In this document: positions 24,301 to 32,792 of the stretch, one piece after another | How the letters are laid out: each line of letters starts with the position of its first letter | Position numbering within the stretch: position 1 is the first letter of the stretch | NCBI RefSeq assembly: GCF_020144665.1 | Contig: NZ_JAAHBQ010000038.1 | Location: forward strand, 44,217-108,216 | Origin: Oscillatoria salina IIICB1 | GTDB lineage: Bacteria; Cyanobacteriota; Cyanobacteriia; Cyanobacteriales; SIO1D9 | DNA: 64,000 nt | Reading direction: 5' to 3' | The notes under the pieces: model-generated | Told to the model about the DNA's origin: nothing | The model's input: the letters and a program-made list of their open reading frames with translations, nothing else | The model's database searches: none | Program-made: the position numbers and the translations under genes

Positions 24301-26262
24301 CACCAGCGCCAAGGCATCTGCCAACGAGAACACCCCAGCGAGCGTCGCCGCCACATATTCTCCGATACTGTGACCGACCATCGCCGCCGGACGCACCCCC
24401 CATGCCATCCACAACTGAGCCAGAGCATACTCAATCACAAACAGTGCTGGTTGAGTAATCGCCGTCTGTTGTAGTTGCTCGCTCGCCTTCGCGATGTCTT
24501 CTGAGCCTGGGAAAAGCAGCTCGCGCAGTTCCACTCCCAGGAGAGGTTTGAGCATCAAGGAACACAAATCCACCTGTTCGCGAAATATCTGCTCCACCTC
24601 ATAGAGTTCTGCTGCCATCTGAACGTACTGCGCCCCCTGTCCGGAAAACAGAAACACCACTGGACGATGACCGGGCGGTTGATAGTTCGTGAAAACCCTT
24701 TGTGGCTCTTGGTTTTCCAAGATTTTTCCCACCTCTTCCCCCTCTCGAGAGAGTACGAACCGCCGATAGTCGAAAGCCCGGCGCCCCACCTGAAGCGTGT
24801 AAGCCAGATCTGCCAGCTTCAGCTCCGGATGCCGTTGCCAGTGAGCCGCCAAATTAGCCGTTGCCGTCTCCAGAGCCGAGCTAGTTTTGGCTGAGAGCAG
24901 CAGTAACTGCCAGGGACGAGATTGCCCCGAAGGCTGCCTGGTGGGCGCTTCTTCCAGGACGACATGAGCGTTAGTTCCACCAATGCCAAAAGAACTGACG
25001 CCAGCACGGCGGGGGGTTCCATTAGTTTTCCATTCTTCAAGCTTGGTATTAACGTAGAAGGGACTATTGTCGAAGTCAATTTCTGGATTTGGTTGTTGAA
25101 AGTGCAGGCTGGGAGGAATCTTTTGGTGTTTGAGCGCCAAGACTGTCTTGATCAAAGCAGTGACACCAGAAGCTGCATCCAGATGACCGACATTAGTTTT
25201 CACCGAACCAATCGCGCAGAAGCCCTTCTTCTGAGTATGAGGAGAAAAAGCTTGTTTCAGCGCCGCGATTTCAATCGGATCTCCCAGAGCTGTGCCAGTT
25301 CCATGAGCTTCTATGTAGGTTACTGTCTCTGCTTCAATACCAGCTAGGGCTTGAGCTTCTAAAATCACTGCCGCTTGACCATCTATACTGGGGGCTGTAT
25401 AGCCAATTTTCAAAGAACCGTCGTTATTGATGGCTGAACCTTTGATCGTTGCATGAATGCAGTCCCCATCCGCCAAGGCATCTTCTAATCTCTTGAGTAC
25501 AACAATTCCTACCCCGCTACCAATAACAGTCCCCTGTGCTTGAGCATCAAAAGCTTTGCAGTGTCCATCAGGAGAAAGAATCATGCCCTCTTCGTACAAA
25601 TACCCAGCCTTTTGGGGAACGCGGACGGAAACGCCACCAGCCAACACCATATCGCATTGGTAATTCAGCAAGCTTTGGCATGCCATTTGGACAGCTACTA
25701 ATGAAGTGGAGCAGGCAGTGTTGACATTGACACTCGGTCCGGTCAGATTTAACTTGAAAGATACTCGTGTAGGGACAAAGTCTTTATCGTTGCCAATCTG
25801 TAATTGATAAACTTCCGCAGCTCCTGAGAGTTGACGGTTTGAACTCAGGTTTTGCAATAAATAAGCATTCAAACCTGCTCCAGCGTAAACACCAATCCGA
25901 CCGTCGTAGGTTTCAGAGTTGTAACCAGCACTTTCAAGAGCTTCCCAAGCATATTCTAAGAAGAGACGATGTTGGGGGTCGGTCACTTCAGCTTCATGAG
26001 GCGTAAAGTTAAAGAATGAAGCATCAAACATTTCAATGTCTGACAACACACCTCTTGCTCTGACATAGTTAGAGTTATTTAGTAAAGCTGGGTCTATACC
26101 TGAAGCTAATAACTCCTCATCGTTGAAAAAGGAAATAGACTCGACGCCGTTGCTTAAATTCTGCCAAAACTCATCAATATTTTTAGCTCCCGGAAACCGA
26201 CCCGCCATGCCGATTATGGCTATAGTTTCTACGGAATTATTGCCTGTTTTCCATTCATCCAT
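18307..26262 (-). CDS. Type I PKS module KS-AT-MT-KR-DH-ER-ACP (unusual domain order)
   Basis: 2651 residues. KS with Cys184; AT with Ser632 and HAFH (malonyl-CoA); C-methyltransferase about 1030-1260 with the SAM loop LEIGAGTGT near 1104; ketoreductase with TGGLGFLG near 1570 and YAGANNF near 1732; dehydratase with His1819 in the H-x3-G-x4-P motif (HRVMGKATLP) and LHPALLDS; enoylreductase about 2060-2350 with HSAAGGVGM near 2237; ACP with Ser2576 in LGGDSL. All reductive domains look intact, so it adds one malonyl unit, methylates the alpha carbon and reduces it fully. The order differs from the usual KS-AT-DH-MT-ER-KR-ACP: here DH and ER follow KR. The charged C-terminal tail (residues about 2620-2651) is probably a docking helix. 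The ATG overlaps the stop of the upstream NRPS by eight bases (ATGGATGA), so translation is likely coupled. Confidence 0.94.
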   Translation of the reverse strand: MDEWKTGNNSVETIAIIGMAGRFPGAKNIDEFWQNLSNGVESISFFNDEELLASGIDPALLNNSNYVRARGVLSDIEMFDASFFNFTPHEAEVTDPQHRLFLEYAWEALESAGYNSETYDGRIGVYAGAGLNAYLLQNLSSNRQLSGAAEVYQLQIGNDKDFVPTRVSFKLNLTGPSVNVNTACSTSLVAVQMACQSLLNYQCDMVLAGGVSVRVPQKAGYLYEEGMILSPDGHCKAFDAQAQGTVIGSGVGIVVLKRLEDALADGDCIHATIKGSAINNDGSLKIGYTAPSIDGQAAVILEAQALAGIEAETVTYIEAHGTGTALGDPIEIAALKQAFSPHTQKKGFCAIGSVKTNVGHLDAASGVTALIKTVLALKHQKIPPSLHFQQPNPEIDFDNSPFYVNTKLEEWKTNGTPRRAGVSSFGIGGTNAHVVLEEAPTRQPSGQSRPWQLLLLSAKTSSALETATANLAAHWQRHPELKLADLAYTLQVGRRAFDYRRFVLSREGEEVGKILENQEPQRVFTNYQPPGHRPVVFLFSGQGAQYVQMAAELYEVEQIFREQVDLCSLMLKPLLGVELRELLFPGSEDIAKASEQLQQTAITQPALFVIEYALAQLWMAWGVRPAAMVGHSIGEYVAATLAGVFSLADALALVAARGQLMQQLPQGSMVAVSLGEGELQPRLGKELSLAAINGPSSCVVSGPTDAIELLEKQLAGEGVACRRLHTSHAFHSQMMAPMMELFAQQVKQLRLKPPQIPYLSNLTGTWIKAEEATSASYWVSHLRGTVRFADNLQQLCQQASQILLEVGPGRTLSKLARTHPEKKPEQVVLTSLRHPQESGSDEAFLLKTLGQLWLLGVKLDWSAFSQNEQRHRIPLPTYPFERQRYWVEPPKLSPSREQVRILPTVEKLWESLVEAGQRQASAGISEFDEQVCLENKKWLERLCLAYMNLALRGLGAFINSDDNYSFEELFEQCQIIPRYRQLLSRWLQDLVEQGHLQQDGERFTNLLPLSKDSVDALLEEVRVRWTDTPQEVDLVQICGENLVAVLIGEQEPLELFNALIYEKITESSEIEIPWIEYHTAIMRSSLEEVVKLLPPSVNLRILEIGAGTGTTTSALLPVLPSKQTNYTFTDLGGGFLTQAKQKFSDYPFFEYRLLDIEKSPQEQGYSSHSFDVVVASNVLHVTRNMGETLDRVRSLLAPGGFLLLWEFTQPQLDFDLTWGLLMNPLEDEERSQGNPFLSKEKWLEALRAHGFREMETFSETNAFGQHIIVAQASTSASNLAPAAFTTTFEHEQKGAERTPLVSLGKNPNMAEWFYIPSWKRSVLQKSSQSRVEATQLGCWLVFVDEWGLGSKIVKQLEAEGKKAIAVRIGEQFSSESESPTNGGSQRLYTINPQHGDDYDALLKELRALGLTPTKIAHLWSVTPHPGSGLEGINKAQEKGLYSLLFLVQALGKQNLTHELEISVVSNSMQAVTGEEMVVPEKATLLGAVKVIPREYPNISCRSIDVVLPSGGSWQEEKLVDQLLAELAAQISDEVVAYRSVHRWVQDFEPARLDGQFQETPRLREEGVYLITGGLGFLGLNLLATHLAKTVRAKLILIGRSAFPRRNEWSEWLLAHDRNDDVSRKIRKVQELEQLGAEVLVISADVANLEQMQEAIAQAQERFGQIDGVIHTAGVLGDSAIARKTIKQVESVLAPKVKGTLVLDTIFKDVDLDFLVLCSSGSSIMPLPGQIAYAGANNFLDAFAHHKTSRDGRFTVSINWYGWKESGMGVEGTKHIPKIFSAKTKSVAHPLFEQCLVEDSKQEIYISNLNASKHWVLDEHRVMGKATLPGTAYLELVRAACENHTQNGTLEIREITFLTPLTVEEDEEKEIRTLLKKQGDSFEFLIMSRSHSESEQWIEHARGEIACIEVRQPKKYEIDEIAAQCNQEEIIITERERQTRSQFLKFGARWNNLKQVKIGTNQGLALLELPAAYTDDLNSYKLHPALLDSATGFLAGKFLDEGTYLPFVYKRLRIEGSLPAKVYSYIRVLENNQSEQGSVSFNITILDERGTELVEIEEYTLRKVNLGKADTTTPKQSAPQREKTLAVKESENFSLSISTPGILDTLKFQPTARQQPGLGEVEIEVAVTGLNFMEVLIGMGLLPVPTDSAFEFGFECAGKIVALGKGVEDFQLGDEVIALGSSCFSRFITTPAKFVAPKPEHLSLEEATTIPIAFSTAYYSLIKVGRLSQGESVLIHSAAGGVGMAAVQIAQWVGAEIFATAGTPEKREFLHSKGIKHVMNSRTLDFADEVMRRTDGRGVDVVLNSLGGEFLSKSLSVLAPYGRFLEIGQRDILNNSKLDLRPFEKNLTFSAIHPNIERFNHISLTREVVKVFKEGNFFPLPLRVFPITEVADAFEYMAQGKHIGKIVVSQQDPEALRKLMVSEEIVTPEAKEKMTFPLSSPSVSSTPSPVNFQKETVPTNQLPSDSFREDWLSTSETIEVFSRILGSTMPQVLICPSDLFTWREHHQTYSQPNLLSSFEKANLSQTIQPTHSRPQLNNEYIAPKNEIEQQIAKVWQEVLGIKEVGIHDNFFELGGDSLLIVQVRSKLQKTLNKEFSIAEAFEYPTISALAEYLSGEQVEELAFQQVNERANRLQEAMEEEAQLIEKRRKARE
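23599..25142 (-). repeat. 1.54-kb near-identical repeat, copy in the first PKS (KS end plus AT)
   Basis: Partner of 15651-17194. Protein differences between the copies are few, for example SAFSQNEQ here against SAFFQNEQ, GIGGTNAH against GFGGTNAH and NGTPRR against NGIPRR. The segment looks richer in G and C than the flanking KS and MT-coding DNA. Confidence 0.92.
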
Positions 26263-29200
26263 TTGCCTTTCTTCCTTGTTGCTTCATCAGTTGTTTTTGC
26301 TTTTTAATCGCTTCTTTTTGCTTTTTAATTGCTTCTTTTTGTTGACTAGCACGACCTTGTATTTGCCGAAAAGCAGGATTTGTACCCTGATGTTTCTGGC
26401 TAATATATTCTGCCAAAGTCTCGATCGTTGGATATTTAAAAATGTCAATTACTGATAGCTTTTGCTCAAAGATTTCATTCAGTTTTGCTTGAATTTTGAC
26501 CAGGAGTAATGAATGTCCACCCAGGCTAAAGAAATTGTCATTAATACCCACCTTTTCTAGTTGAAGAATTTCTTGCCAAACAGCCGCAATGATCTGTTCG
26601 GCTTCTGTCTGTGGTTTTACATAAGCCTCCTCTAACTCTGGGCGACCTTCTGGTGCAGGTAAGGCACGACGGTCTACTTTGCCATTTGGCGTTAGCGGCA
26701 TAGCTTCTAACATCACGAAAGCTGATGGCAGCATATATTCAGGTAGTTTCTCCTTAAGGAAGTTTCGCAGTTCACTAGTTGTAGGAACTTGTTTTTGGTT
26801 CGGAATGTCATCTGAGCGCGGATGACTCACAACATACGCCCATAGTCGCTTTTCGCCTGATTTATCTTCCCCAGCTATGACTACAGCATCTTCTATCTCT
26901 GGATGAGCGATGAGTGCAGTTTCAATTTCTCCAAGTTCAATGCGAAAGCCGCGAATCTTCACCTGACTATCAATCCGACCGAGAAACTCGATGTTCCCAT
27001 CCGGCAAATAGCGAGCTAAGTCCCCTGTTTTGTATAGGTGTGACCCTGTGGAAGTTTCAATCTTCTGACTCCACTTCCAAAATGGGTTAGGAATGAATTT
27101 CTTTGTAGTTAGATCGGGGCGGTTGAGGTAGCCCCTGGAAAGACTAGCACCACTGATGTGTAGTTCGCCAGGAACTCCGATAGGTACTAATTGGAGATAG
27201 CGGTCTAGAATATAAACTTGCACGTTGGCGATCGCACGACCGATACAAGGTGACATTTTGTACTCACCATTGGAGACAACTGGTCCAGAAGTTGTGACAA
27301 CTACATTCTCAGTGGGTCCGTAATTATTCACTAACTTGAAGGGGATTGAAGATGGTGGATACTGATGAAGCTTATCCCCACCAGTCAGCATAATTCGCAA
27401 AGCTAGATTTCCCGACCATTCCAGTGACAACAAAACCTCTGCCAGTGGTGTTGGCACGAAAGTGATGGTTATTTTCTTGGACACTAGCCAATCCCGCAAA
27501 ATTACTGGTGAGCTAAGCATCTCCAGTTCAACCAGGTAGATCGTTGCTCCAGTAGCAAGGTACGGCCACAGTTCCCATACAGAAGCATCAAATGCCGTTC
27601 CTGCAAGCTGAGTAGCTCGATCCGATCGGGTGACTTCAAAGGCGGATTGGTGCCAGAAAACTAAATTCAGCAGTCCTCGGTGGAGAGCCATAACCCCCTT
27701 CGGCTTTCCTGTAGACCCTGAAGTATAAATCACATAGGCTAAGTTTTCGGACTTAACCCCACTGAGCAAATTTTCCTCACTCTCTTTCGTGATAGTCTCC
27801 CAGTCAGTATCGAGACAGACTACACGCGCTCTATACTCATCAGGAAGTTCTGCCACTAACTTCTCCTGAGTCAACAGCACTGGTACCTGTGAATCTGACA
27901 ACATGAAGGTCAAGCGCTCAGAGGGATAGGCGGGGTCTAGCGGCACATAAGCACCACCTGCCTTGAGGATGCCCAAAAGTCCTACGATCATTTCGAGCGA
28001 TCGCTCGACGCAGATGCCAACAAGAACTTCTGGTTTCACCCCCAGCTTGTTCAGGTAGTGTGCCAGTTGATTAGCTCGTTGATTTAGCTCCCGATAAGTT
28101 AACTGTTCATTTCCAAATACTATAGCTACAGCATCGGGTGTTTGTTCCACCTGCGCCTCAAACAACTGATGGATACATCGATCAAGCGGATAGTCTGTTT
28201 TAGTGTCATTCCACTCGACGAGTAATTGATGCTGCTCGGCTGGTGTCAATAGGGGTAAGTCCGAGAGGCTAGCTTGAGGATTAGCCACTATACCCTCTAG
28301 CAAGTTCTGAAAATGACCAAGCATTCGCGCGATCGTAGCAGCATCAAACAGGTCTGTATTGTACTCGAATGAGGCACTCAGTCCTCGTTCGGTCATTTCA
28401 ATAGACAAGCTTAAATCAAACTGCGCGGTCTGATTATCCACTTTAAATGGACTCAGAACCAGATCCGGAATCTCTTCGATCTGAGGGGCATTTCGGAGAG
28501 TAAACATTACCTGGAACAGTGGCGAATAGCTGGCATCCCGCTTTGGTTGTAATGCCTCTACTAGTTGCTCGAAGGGGAAATCCTGGTGAGCATAGGCTTC
28601 CAATGCCACCTGACGCAACCGACCCAGCAGATCCACAAAACTGGGGTTCCCTCTCAAGTCGGCACGCAGCACTATGGTGTTGACGAAAAAGCCAATCAGT
28701 CTTTTGATTTCGTCTCTGTTACGGTAGGCAATGGGGGAACCTACAGGGATATCTTCCTGTCCTGTGTAGCGGTAGAGTAAAGTCTGGAAAGCCGCCAGCA
28801 GCAACATAAATAAAGTGACACCTTCTTGACGAGAGAGATTCTCAATCGCCTCGCTTAAGGGTCTTGGGAGAGTCAAAGATTGGTGTGCTCCCCGATAAGT
28901 CTGTACTGGGGGTCGCGGACGGTCTGTGGGTAGTTGCAAAACTGCTGGGGAACCGTCGAGTTGTTTTTTCCAGTAGGAAAGCTGATTTTCCAGTCGCTCT
29001 CCCTGAAGCGATTGCCTCTGCCAGTAGGCAAAGTCACTATACTGGATGGGCAGTTCGGGTAAAGGAGAGGGATTGCCAGCCAAGAATGCTTTGTATAGCG
29101 CTGCCATCTCCCGAATCAAAACCTCCACTGACCATTCATCAGAAATAATGTGGTGCATAGTCAGAAGAAGGATGTGTTCCTGTTGACCTAGGCGCACGAG

Positions 29201-31657
29201 TTTAGCGCGGAACAAGGGTTCCTGAGTCAGATCGAAAGGCTGCTGGCTCTCTCGAACCATCAGGGAACGCACTTCAGACTCCCGTTCCAATTCGGGAAGT
29301 TTTTGGCAATCTACCACTGGTAAAGGTATTGTCAAAGAAGGAGCGATTCTCTGAATTGGTTGACCCTCAACTGTGCTAAAGGTAGTTCGCAAAGCTTCGT
29401 GTCGCCGCACAATTTCATTGAGGCTTTGTTCCAGTGCCGTCACCTGAAGCAGACCTTGTAGGCGAATGCCAAAGGAAATGTTATAGGCAGGATTGCCCTT
29501 TTCCAACTGGTCAAGGAACCACAGTCTCGCTTGAGCAAAGGAGAGAGGATGAACGTCTGTGACTTTCTCGACTTTGGCAAGGGGAACGAATGGGATAGAA
29601 CCTTCTTTTTTTAGTTGAGGGATGATTTTGGTCGCTAGCTGAACAATGCTCGAATCTTCAAAGAAATCTGCTATGGATACGGCTATTCCTAGATCGACCT
29701 CAATCTGGTTTTTCAACTCAAAGACTTTTAAGGAATCTAACCCCAAAGTGGTTAAGGGTTGCTGAGTGTTGACTTGGGACATTGCTATTGACAGCACCTG
29801 CGCCACCAGATTCTGAAGATAAGACTCTAAAAGCGGCTGGCACTCCCTTCGAGGGAGTGCCAGTAGAGCTTCGCGATTAAGATGATTAGCTGTTCCGACA
29901 AAATCAGTGCTTTCTAGGATATTACTGCCGATTACATTCAGATTGTCTGCTAGAAACTGCGCTCGACAAGCACGGCGTTGAATCTTGCCACTGGAGGTTT
30001 TGGGAATGCTCCCCGGTTTGATTAAAACCACTCCATAGACTTGCACCTCATGTTCTTCTACTACTGCTTGACGAATTGCGGCGGTGACTTCCTCTATATT
30101 CGGTTTCTGCCGAAACTCTAACTCTTGTACTACCACCAGCCTTTCTTCATTGTTAACCTCTACCGAAAAGGCAGCAGCACTACTTGGTCGTAACGATGGA
30201 TGGCTGCGTTCTGCTGTCAGTTCAATATCTTGAGGGTAAAGGTTGCGACCGCGAATGATAATTAGATCCTTCACTCGACCCGTGACAAAGAGTTCCCCAT
30301 TTTGCAAAAAGCCCAAGTCCCCCGTCCGCAAAAATGGTCCTTTACCCGTATCGGACAGGTAGGCGTGGAAAATCTGCTCTGTCTCTGATGGGCGATTCCA
30401 ATAGCCGCGACCTACACTAGAACCTGAAACCCAAATTTCTCCGACCCGATCTGGCAGACACTGGGTAAAAGTTTCCGGATCGGCAATAACAATCTGCTGC
30501 TCTGGTAAGGTTTGACCGCAGCCTACTATGTTAGTGGTTTCTTCATTCTCTGCACTAGCTTCAAGTATCTGTTTTTTTTCTAGGGCTTCTCTGAAAATAG
30601 TTTTGCTCGCTGGTGGGGCTGTTTTTTGACCGCCAGAAACCATCAAAGTTGCTTCTGCCATCCCGTAACAGGGGTAGAAGGCTTGTTTGCGAAAGCCACA
30701 GGATTCAAAAGTTGTTCCAAAGCGCTCCAAAGTATCCTGACGGATGGGTTCAGCGCCGTTAAAGGCTACATCCCAACTGCTTAAGTCAAGGGTTTCACGT
30801 TGCTCTGGTGTAATTTTGTGAATGCACAACTCATAGGCAAAATTGGGAGCCCCACTTGTTGTACCTTGGTAGCGGGAAATTGCCTGCAACCAGCGATAAG
30901 GTCGCTGTAAAAACGATGGGGGAGGCATTAATATACAGGGAAAACCTCCATACAGGGGTTGCAGAATTCCACCGATCAAGCCCATATCATGGTAAATTGG
31001 CAGCCACGAAACAAATTTACTGCTGGGTGAATGTTCCATTATTTTGTAAGTCATGGCGGCATTGTGTAGCAGGTTGCCATGACTTAGCATTACACCCTTC
31101 GGCGTACCTGTAGAACCCGATGTATATTGCAAAAAAGCTAAGGTATCTGTATTTATAAGCGGCTTTTGCCAACTATCTTCTATTTTATGAGGAAGATTGT
31201 CAGTAGTCAGCCACTGTAAATTGCTAAAGTCAGTTTTGTCGTTTAGAAGGGATTGTAAATTAGATAAAATTGCTGTTGTAGTCAAGGCACACGCTACTTG
31301 TGCATCTGCCCAAATAGCCTTGATTCTGGGAGTGTTACGTTTGTTACGAGGTGGATAAGCTGTTACCGCAACTATATCTGCATACAAACACCCGAAAAAT
31401 GCAGCTACATAATCCAGCCCTGAAGGATATAGTAATAAGCAACGTTCCCCGCTTAAACCTAATGCCTGAAGTTGGGCAGCGATCGCTCTAGCCCGCCGCT
31501 CCAATTCTGCATACGTTAAGTGTTCTCCTTCTGTTTCTCCATCTGGCAAAAAGGTAAAAGCTAGTTGGTCGGGTTGAGACAATGCTCTGTATCTCAATAC
31601 ATCGACGATTGTTTGCTCTGCACTTGCGAAAAAAACATCTGAAAATTTAGTTGACAT
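26255..31657 (-). CDS. Loading protein FAAL-ACP-C-A-PCP (lipo-initiation plus first NRPS module)
   Basis: 1800 residues from the ATG at 31657; a TTG at 31687 would add ten residues. The N-terminal 570 residues are a fatty acyl-AMP ligase (LQYTSGSTGTPKG, SWLPIYHDMGLIGG, CYGMAEATLMVSGG). ACP with Ser642 in GLDSLK. Condensation domain with HHIISDE at 835-841, where the usual Gly of HHxxxDG is Glu. Adenylation domain about 1150-1650: FDASVWE gives D-A-W and my alignment gives D-A-W-T-L-G-N-V-V-K, close to Leu codes such as D-A-W-F-L-G-N-V-V-K, so a hydrophobic amino acid. PCP with Ser1716 in LGGHSL. The basic tail after 1765 contains a tandem KEAIKKQ repeat (21-bp DNA repeat near 26290-26345) and probably docks to the acidic start of the PKS. 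It loads a fatty acid as adenylate and condenses it with the amino acid. Confidence 0.93.
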   Translation of the reverse strand: MSTKFSDVFFASAEQTIVDVLRYRALSQPDQLAFTFLPDGETEGEHLTYAELERRARAIAAQLQALGLSGERCLLLYPSGLDYVAAFFGCLYADIVAVTAYPPRNKRNTPRIKAIWADAQVACALTTTAILSNLQSLLNDKTDFSNLQWLTTDNLPHKIEDSWQKPLINTDTLAFLQYTSGSTGTPKGVMLSHGNLLHNAAMTYKIMEHSPSSKFVSWLPIYHDMGLIGGILQPLYGGFPCILMPPPSFLQRPYRWLQAISRYQGTTSGAPNFAYELCIHKITPEQRETLDLSSWDVAFNGAEPIRQDTLERFGTTFESCGFRKQAFYPCYGMAEATLMVSGGQKTAPPASKTIFREALEKKQILEASAENEETTNIVGCGQTLPEQQIVIADPETFTQCLPDRVGEIWVSGSSVGRGYWNRPSETEQIFHAYLSDTGKGPFLRTGDLGFLQNGELFVTGRVKDLIIIRGRNLYPQDIELTAERSHPSLRPSSAAAFSVEVNNEERLVVVQELEFRQKPNIEEVTAAIRQAVVEEHEVQVYGVVLIKPGSIPKTSSGKIQRRACRAQFLADNLNVIGSNILESTDFVGTANHLNREALLALPRRECQPLLESYLQNLVAQVLSIAMSQVNTQQPLTTLGLDSLKVFELKNQIEVDLGIAVSIADFFEDSSIVQLATKIIPQLKKEGSIPFVPLAKVEKVTDVHPLSFAQARLWFLDQLEKGNPAYNISFGIRLQGLLQVTALEQSLNEIVRRHEALRTTFSTVEGQPIQRIAPSLTIPLPVVDCQKLPELERESEVRSLMVRESQQPFDLTQEPLFRAKLVRLGQQEHILLLTMHHIISDEWSVEVLIREMAALYKAFLAGNPSPLPELPIQYSDFAYWQRQSLQGERLENQLSYWKKQLDGSPAVLQLPTDRPRPPVQTYRGAHQSLTLPRPLSEAIENLSRQEGVTLFMLLLAAFQTLLYRYTGQEDIPVGSPIAYRNRDEIKRLIGFFVNTIVLRADLRGNPSFVDLLGRLRQVALEAYAHQDFPFEQLVEALQPKRDASYSPLFQVMFTLRNAPQIEEIPDLVLSPFKVDNQTAQFDLSLSIEMTERGLSASFEYNTDLFDAATIARMLGHFQNLLEGIVANPQASLSDLPLLTPAEQHQLLVEWNDTKTDYPLDRCIHQLFEAQVEQTPDAVAIVFGNEQLTYRELNQRANQLAHYLNKLGVKPEVLVGICVERSLEMIVGLLGILKAGGAYVPLDPAYPSERLTFMLSDSQVPVLLTQEKLVAELPDEYRARVVCLDTDWETITKESEENLLSGVKSENLAYVIYTSGSTGKPKGVMALHRGLLNLVFWHQSAFEVTRSDRATQLAGTAFDASVWELWPYLATGATIYLVELEMLSSPVILRDWLVSKKITITFVPTPLAEVLLSLEWSGNLALRIMLTGGDKLHQYPPSSIPFKLVNNYGPTENVVVTTSGPVVSNGEYKMSPCIGRAIANVQVYILDRYLQLVPIGVPGELHISGASLSRGYLNRPDLTTKKFIPNPFWKWSQKIETSTGSHLYKTGDLARYLPDGNIEFLGRIDSQVKIRGFRIELGEIETALIAHPEIEDAVVIAGEDKSGEKRLWAYVVSHPRSDDIPNQKQVPTTSELRNFLKEKLPEYMLPSAFVMLEAMPLTPNGKVDRRALPAPEGRPELEEAYVKPQTEAEQIIAAVWQEILQLEKVGINDNFFSLGGHSLLLVKIQAKLNEIFEQKLSVIDIFKYPTIETLAEYISQKHQGTNPAFRQIQGRASQQKEAIKKQKEAIKKQKQLMKQQGRKANG

Positions 31658-31756
31658 CTTATCTGATTCCACTTGTTTTGCCAGCAATTCGCGTTTTAAA
31701 ATTCCATGAGATCGAATGTGCTCTGTAGCTTTGATAAGTCTTAATATAAATAGTTT

Positions 31757-32728
31757 CTAAATAGTGCCAAAGGTTACACCCTGTTGTTTTAGCCATTTGC
31801 GGTAAGCCATAGAATAGCGATCGCTTGGCAGATGTACTTCTGCTGATAAGTTCAAAGGGAGACGTCTGGGTTTTTGAGCTTCGACAATGGCTATGTCTTG
31901 ACTTGCAATCTTGTCCTGCAAGGCTTGAAAAGCTTCCTTGGAAACTTTATGGTCATAGTTGACCAACATCCAGTGCCACTCAATACACTCTTCCTCATCG
32001 ATTGGGGTTACTGCACAAAAAACCTTAAAGTGTCGCTCATCTGTTCCTAGCTGTAAACTTAAAATCAGAGGACGAGAAATCCGAAAATGGTAAGGAATTA
32101 AAGCCATCGAGTTTGGCTCTCCCGATTGAAAATCAATTGCGGAGATCGCAAATTTGAAATCAACGCCATCGGGATGCAATTCTAAGTGATAATTAGTTAC
32201 TTTTGGATGGCTGGAGTTAGCCAATAATTGATTATGAACAAAAGCCGTATGAGCTGGGTCCATAAAATTTTCTAGTGCTCTTAGAGGGCTAGAATTGTAA
32301 TAATATCCACAGCAGAAAATCTTTTTGTAGCTCGAATCATCCCACTCCGGAAAGGGGACAAGATCGTTTTTTGGTGTTCCCAGACAAACCCAAATCAGAT
32401 CGTAGCGCTCTCGAGCCTGGTAAGTTTGAATACAAGCTCGTGCAGAAGGCGGTTGGTCTGGAGTGGCTGGAACTAAGACACATTTACCTTCAGTGTTAAA
32501 AACTAACCCGTGGTAAGAACAGACAACAGTGTCTTTTTCAATCCATCCCAGGGAAAGAGGTACTCCTCGATGCGGACATAAGTCTTTCCACGCCAAAACT
32601 TGTTCGCCATTACGCCAAAGGATTATGTCTTCGCCCAGTAGGCGCTTGGAGAGGATTTTTCCAGGTTGCAAGTCTTGCGAACGTGCAATGACATGCCAAT
32701 CATCTAACAAAATTGGATCTTTTACCAT
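31757..32728 (-). CDS. Rieske [2Fe-2S] non-haem iron oxygenase, alpha subunit type
   Basis: A 323-residue oxygenase. The Rieske cluster ligands C51-x-H53 and C70-x2-H73 are seen in CPHRG and CSYHG. The mononuclear iron site follows as ENFMDPAHTAFVH, with H160 and H165 and nearby Asn/Asp. The length and one-component look match enzymes of the phenylpropionate/vanillate demethylase and ketosteroid hydroxylase type, which need a separate reductase and ferredoxin; in a cyanobacterium photosynthetic ferredoxin could serve. It lies 64 bases after the P450 and about 100 bases before the FAAL gene, so it is most likely a tailoring hydroxylase or demethylase of the cluster. The substrate cannot be read. 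Confidence 0.9.
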   Translation of the reverse strand: MVKDPILLDDWHVIARSQDLQPGKILSKRLLGEDIILWRNGEQVLAWKDLCPHRGVPLSLGWIEKDTVVCSYHGLVFNTEGKCVLVPATPDQPPSARACIQTYQARERYDLIWVCLGTPKNDLVPFPEWDDSSYKKIFCCGYYYNSSPLRALENFMDPAHTAFVHNQLLANSSHPKVTNYHLELHPDGVDFKFAISAIDFQSGEPNSMALIPYHFRISRPLILSLQLGTDERHFKVFCAVTPIDEEECIEWHWMLVNYDHKVSKEAFQALQDKIASQDIAIVEAQKPRRLPLNLSAEVHLPSDRYSMAYRKWLKQQGVTFGTI

Positions 32729-32792
32729 GAACTTTATTACTAATCAGCTCAAATTTGAAAATTTTCCGTTTTTTTTACTCAAATTGATGTTT

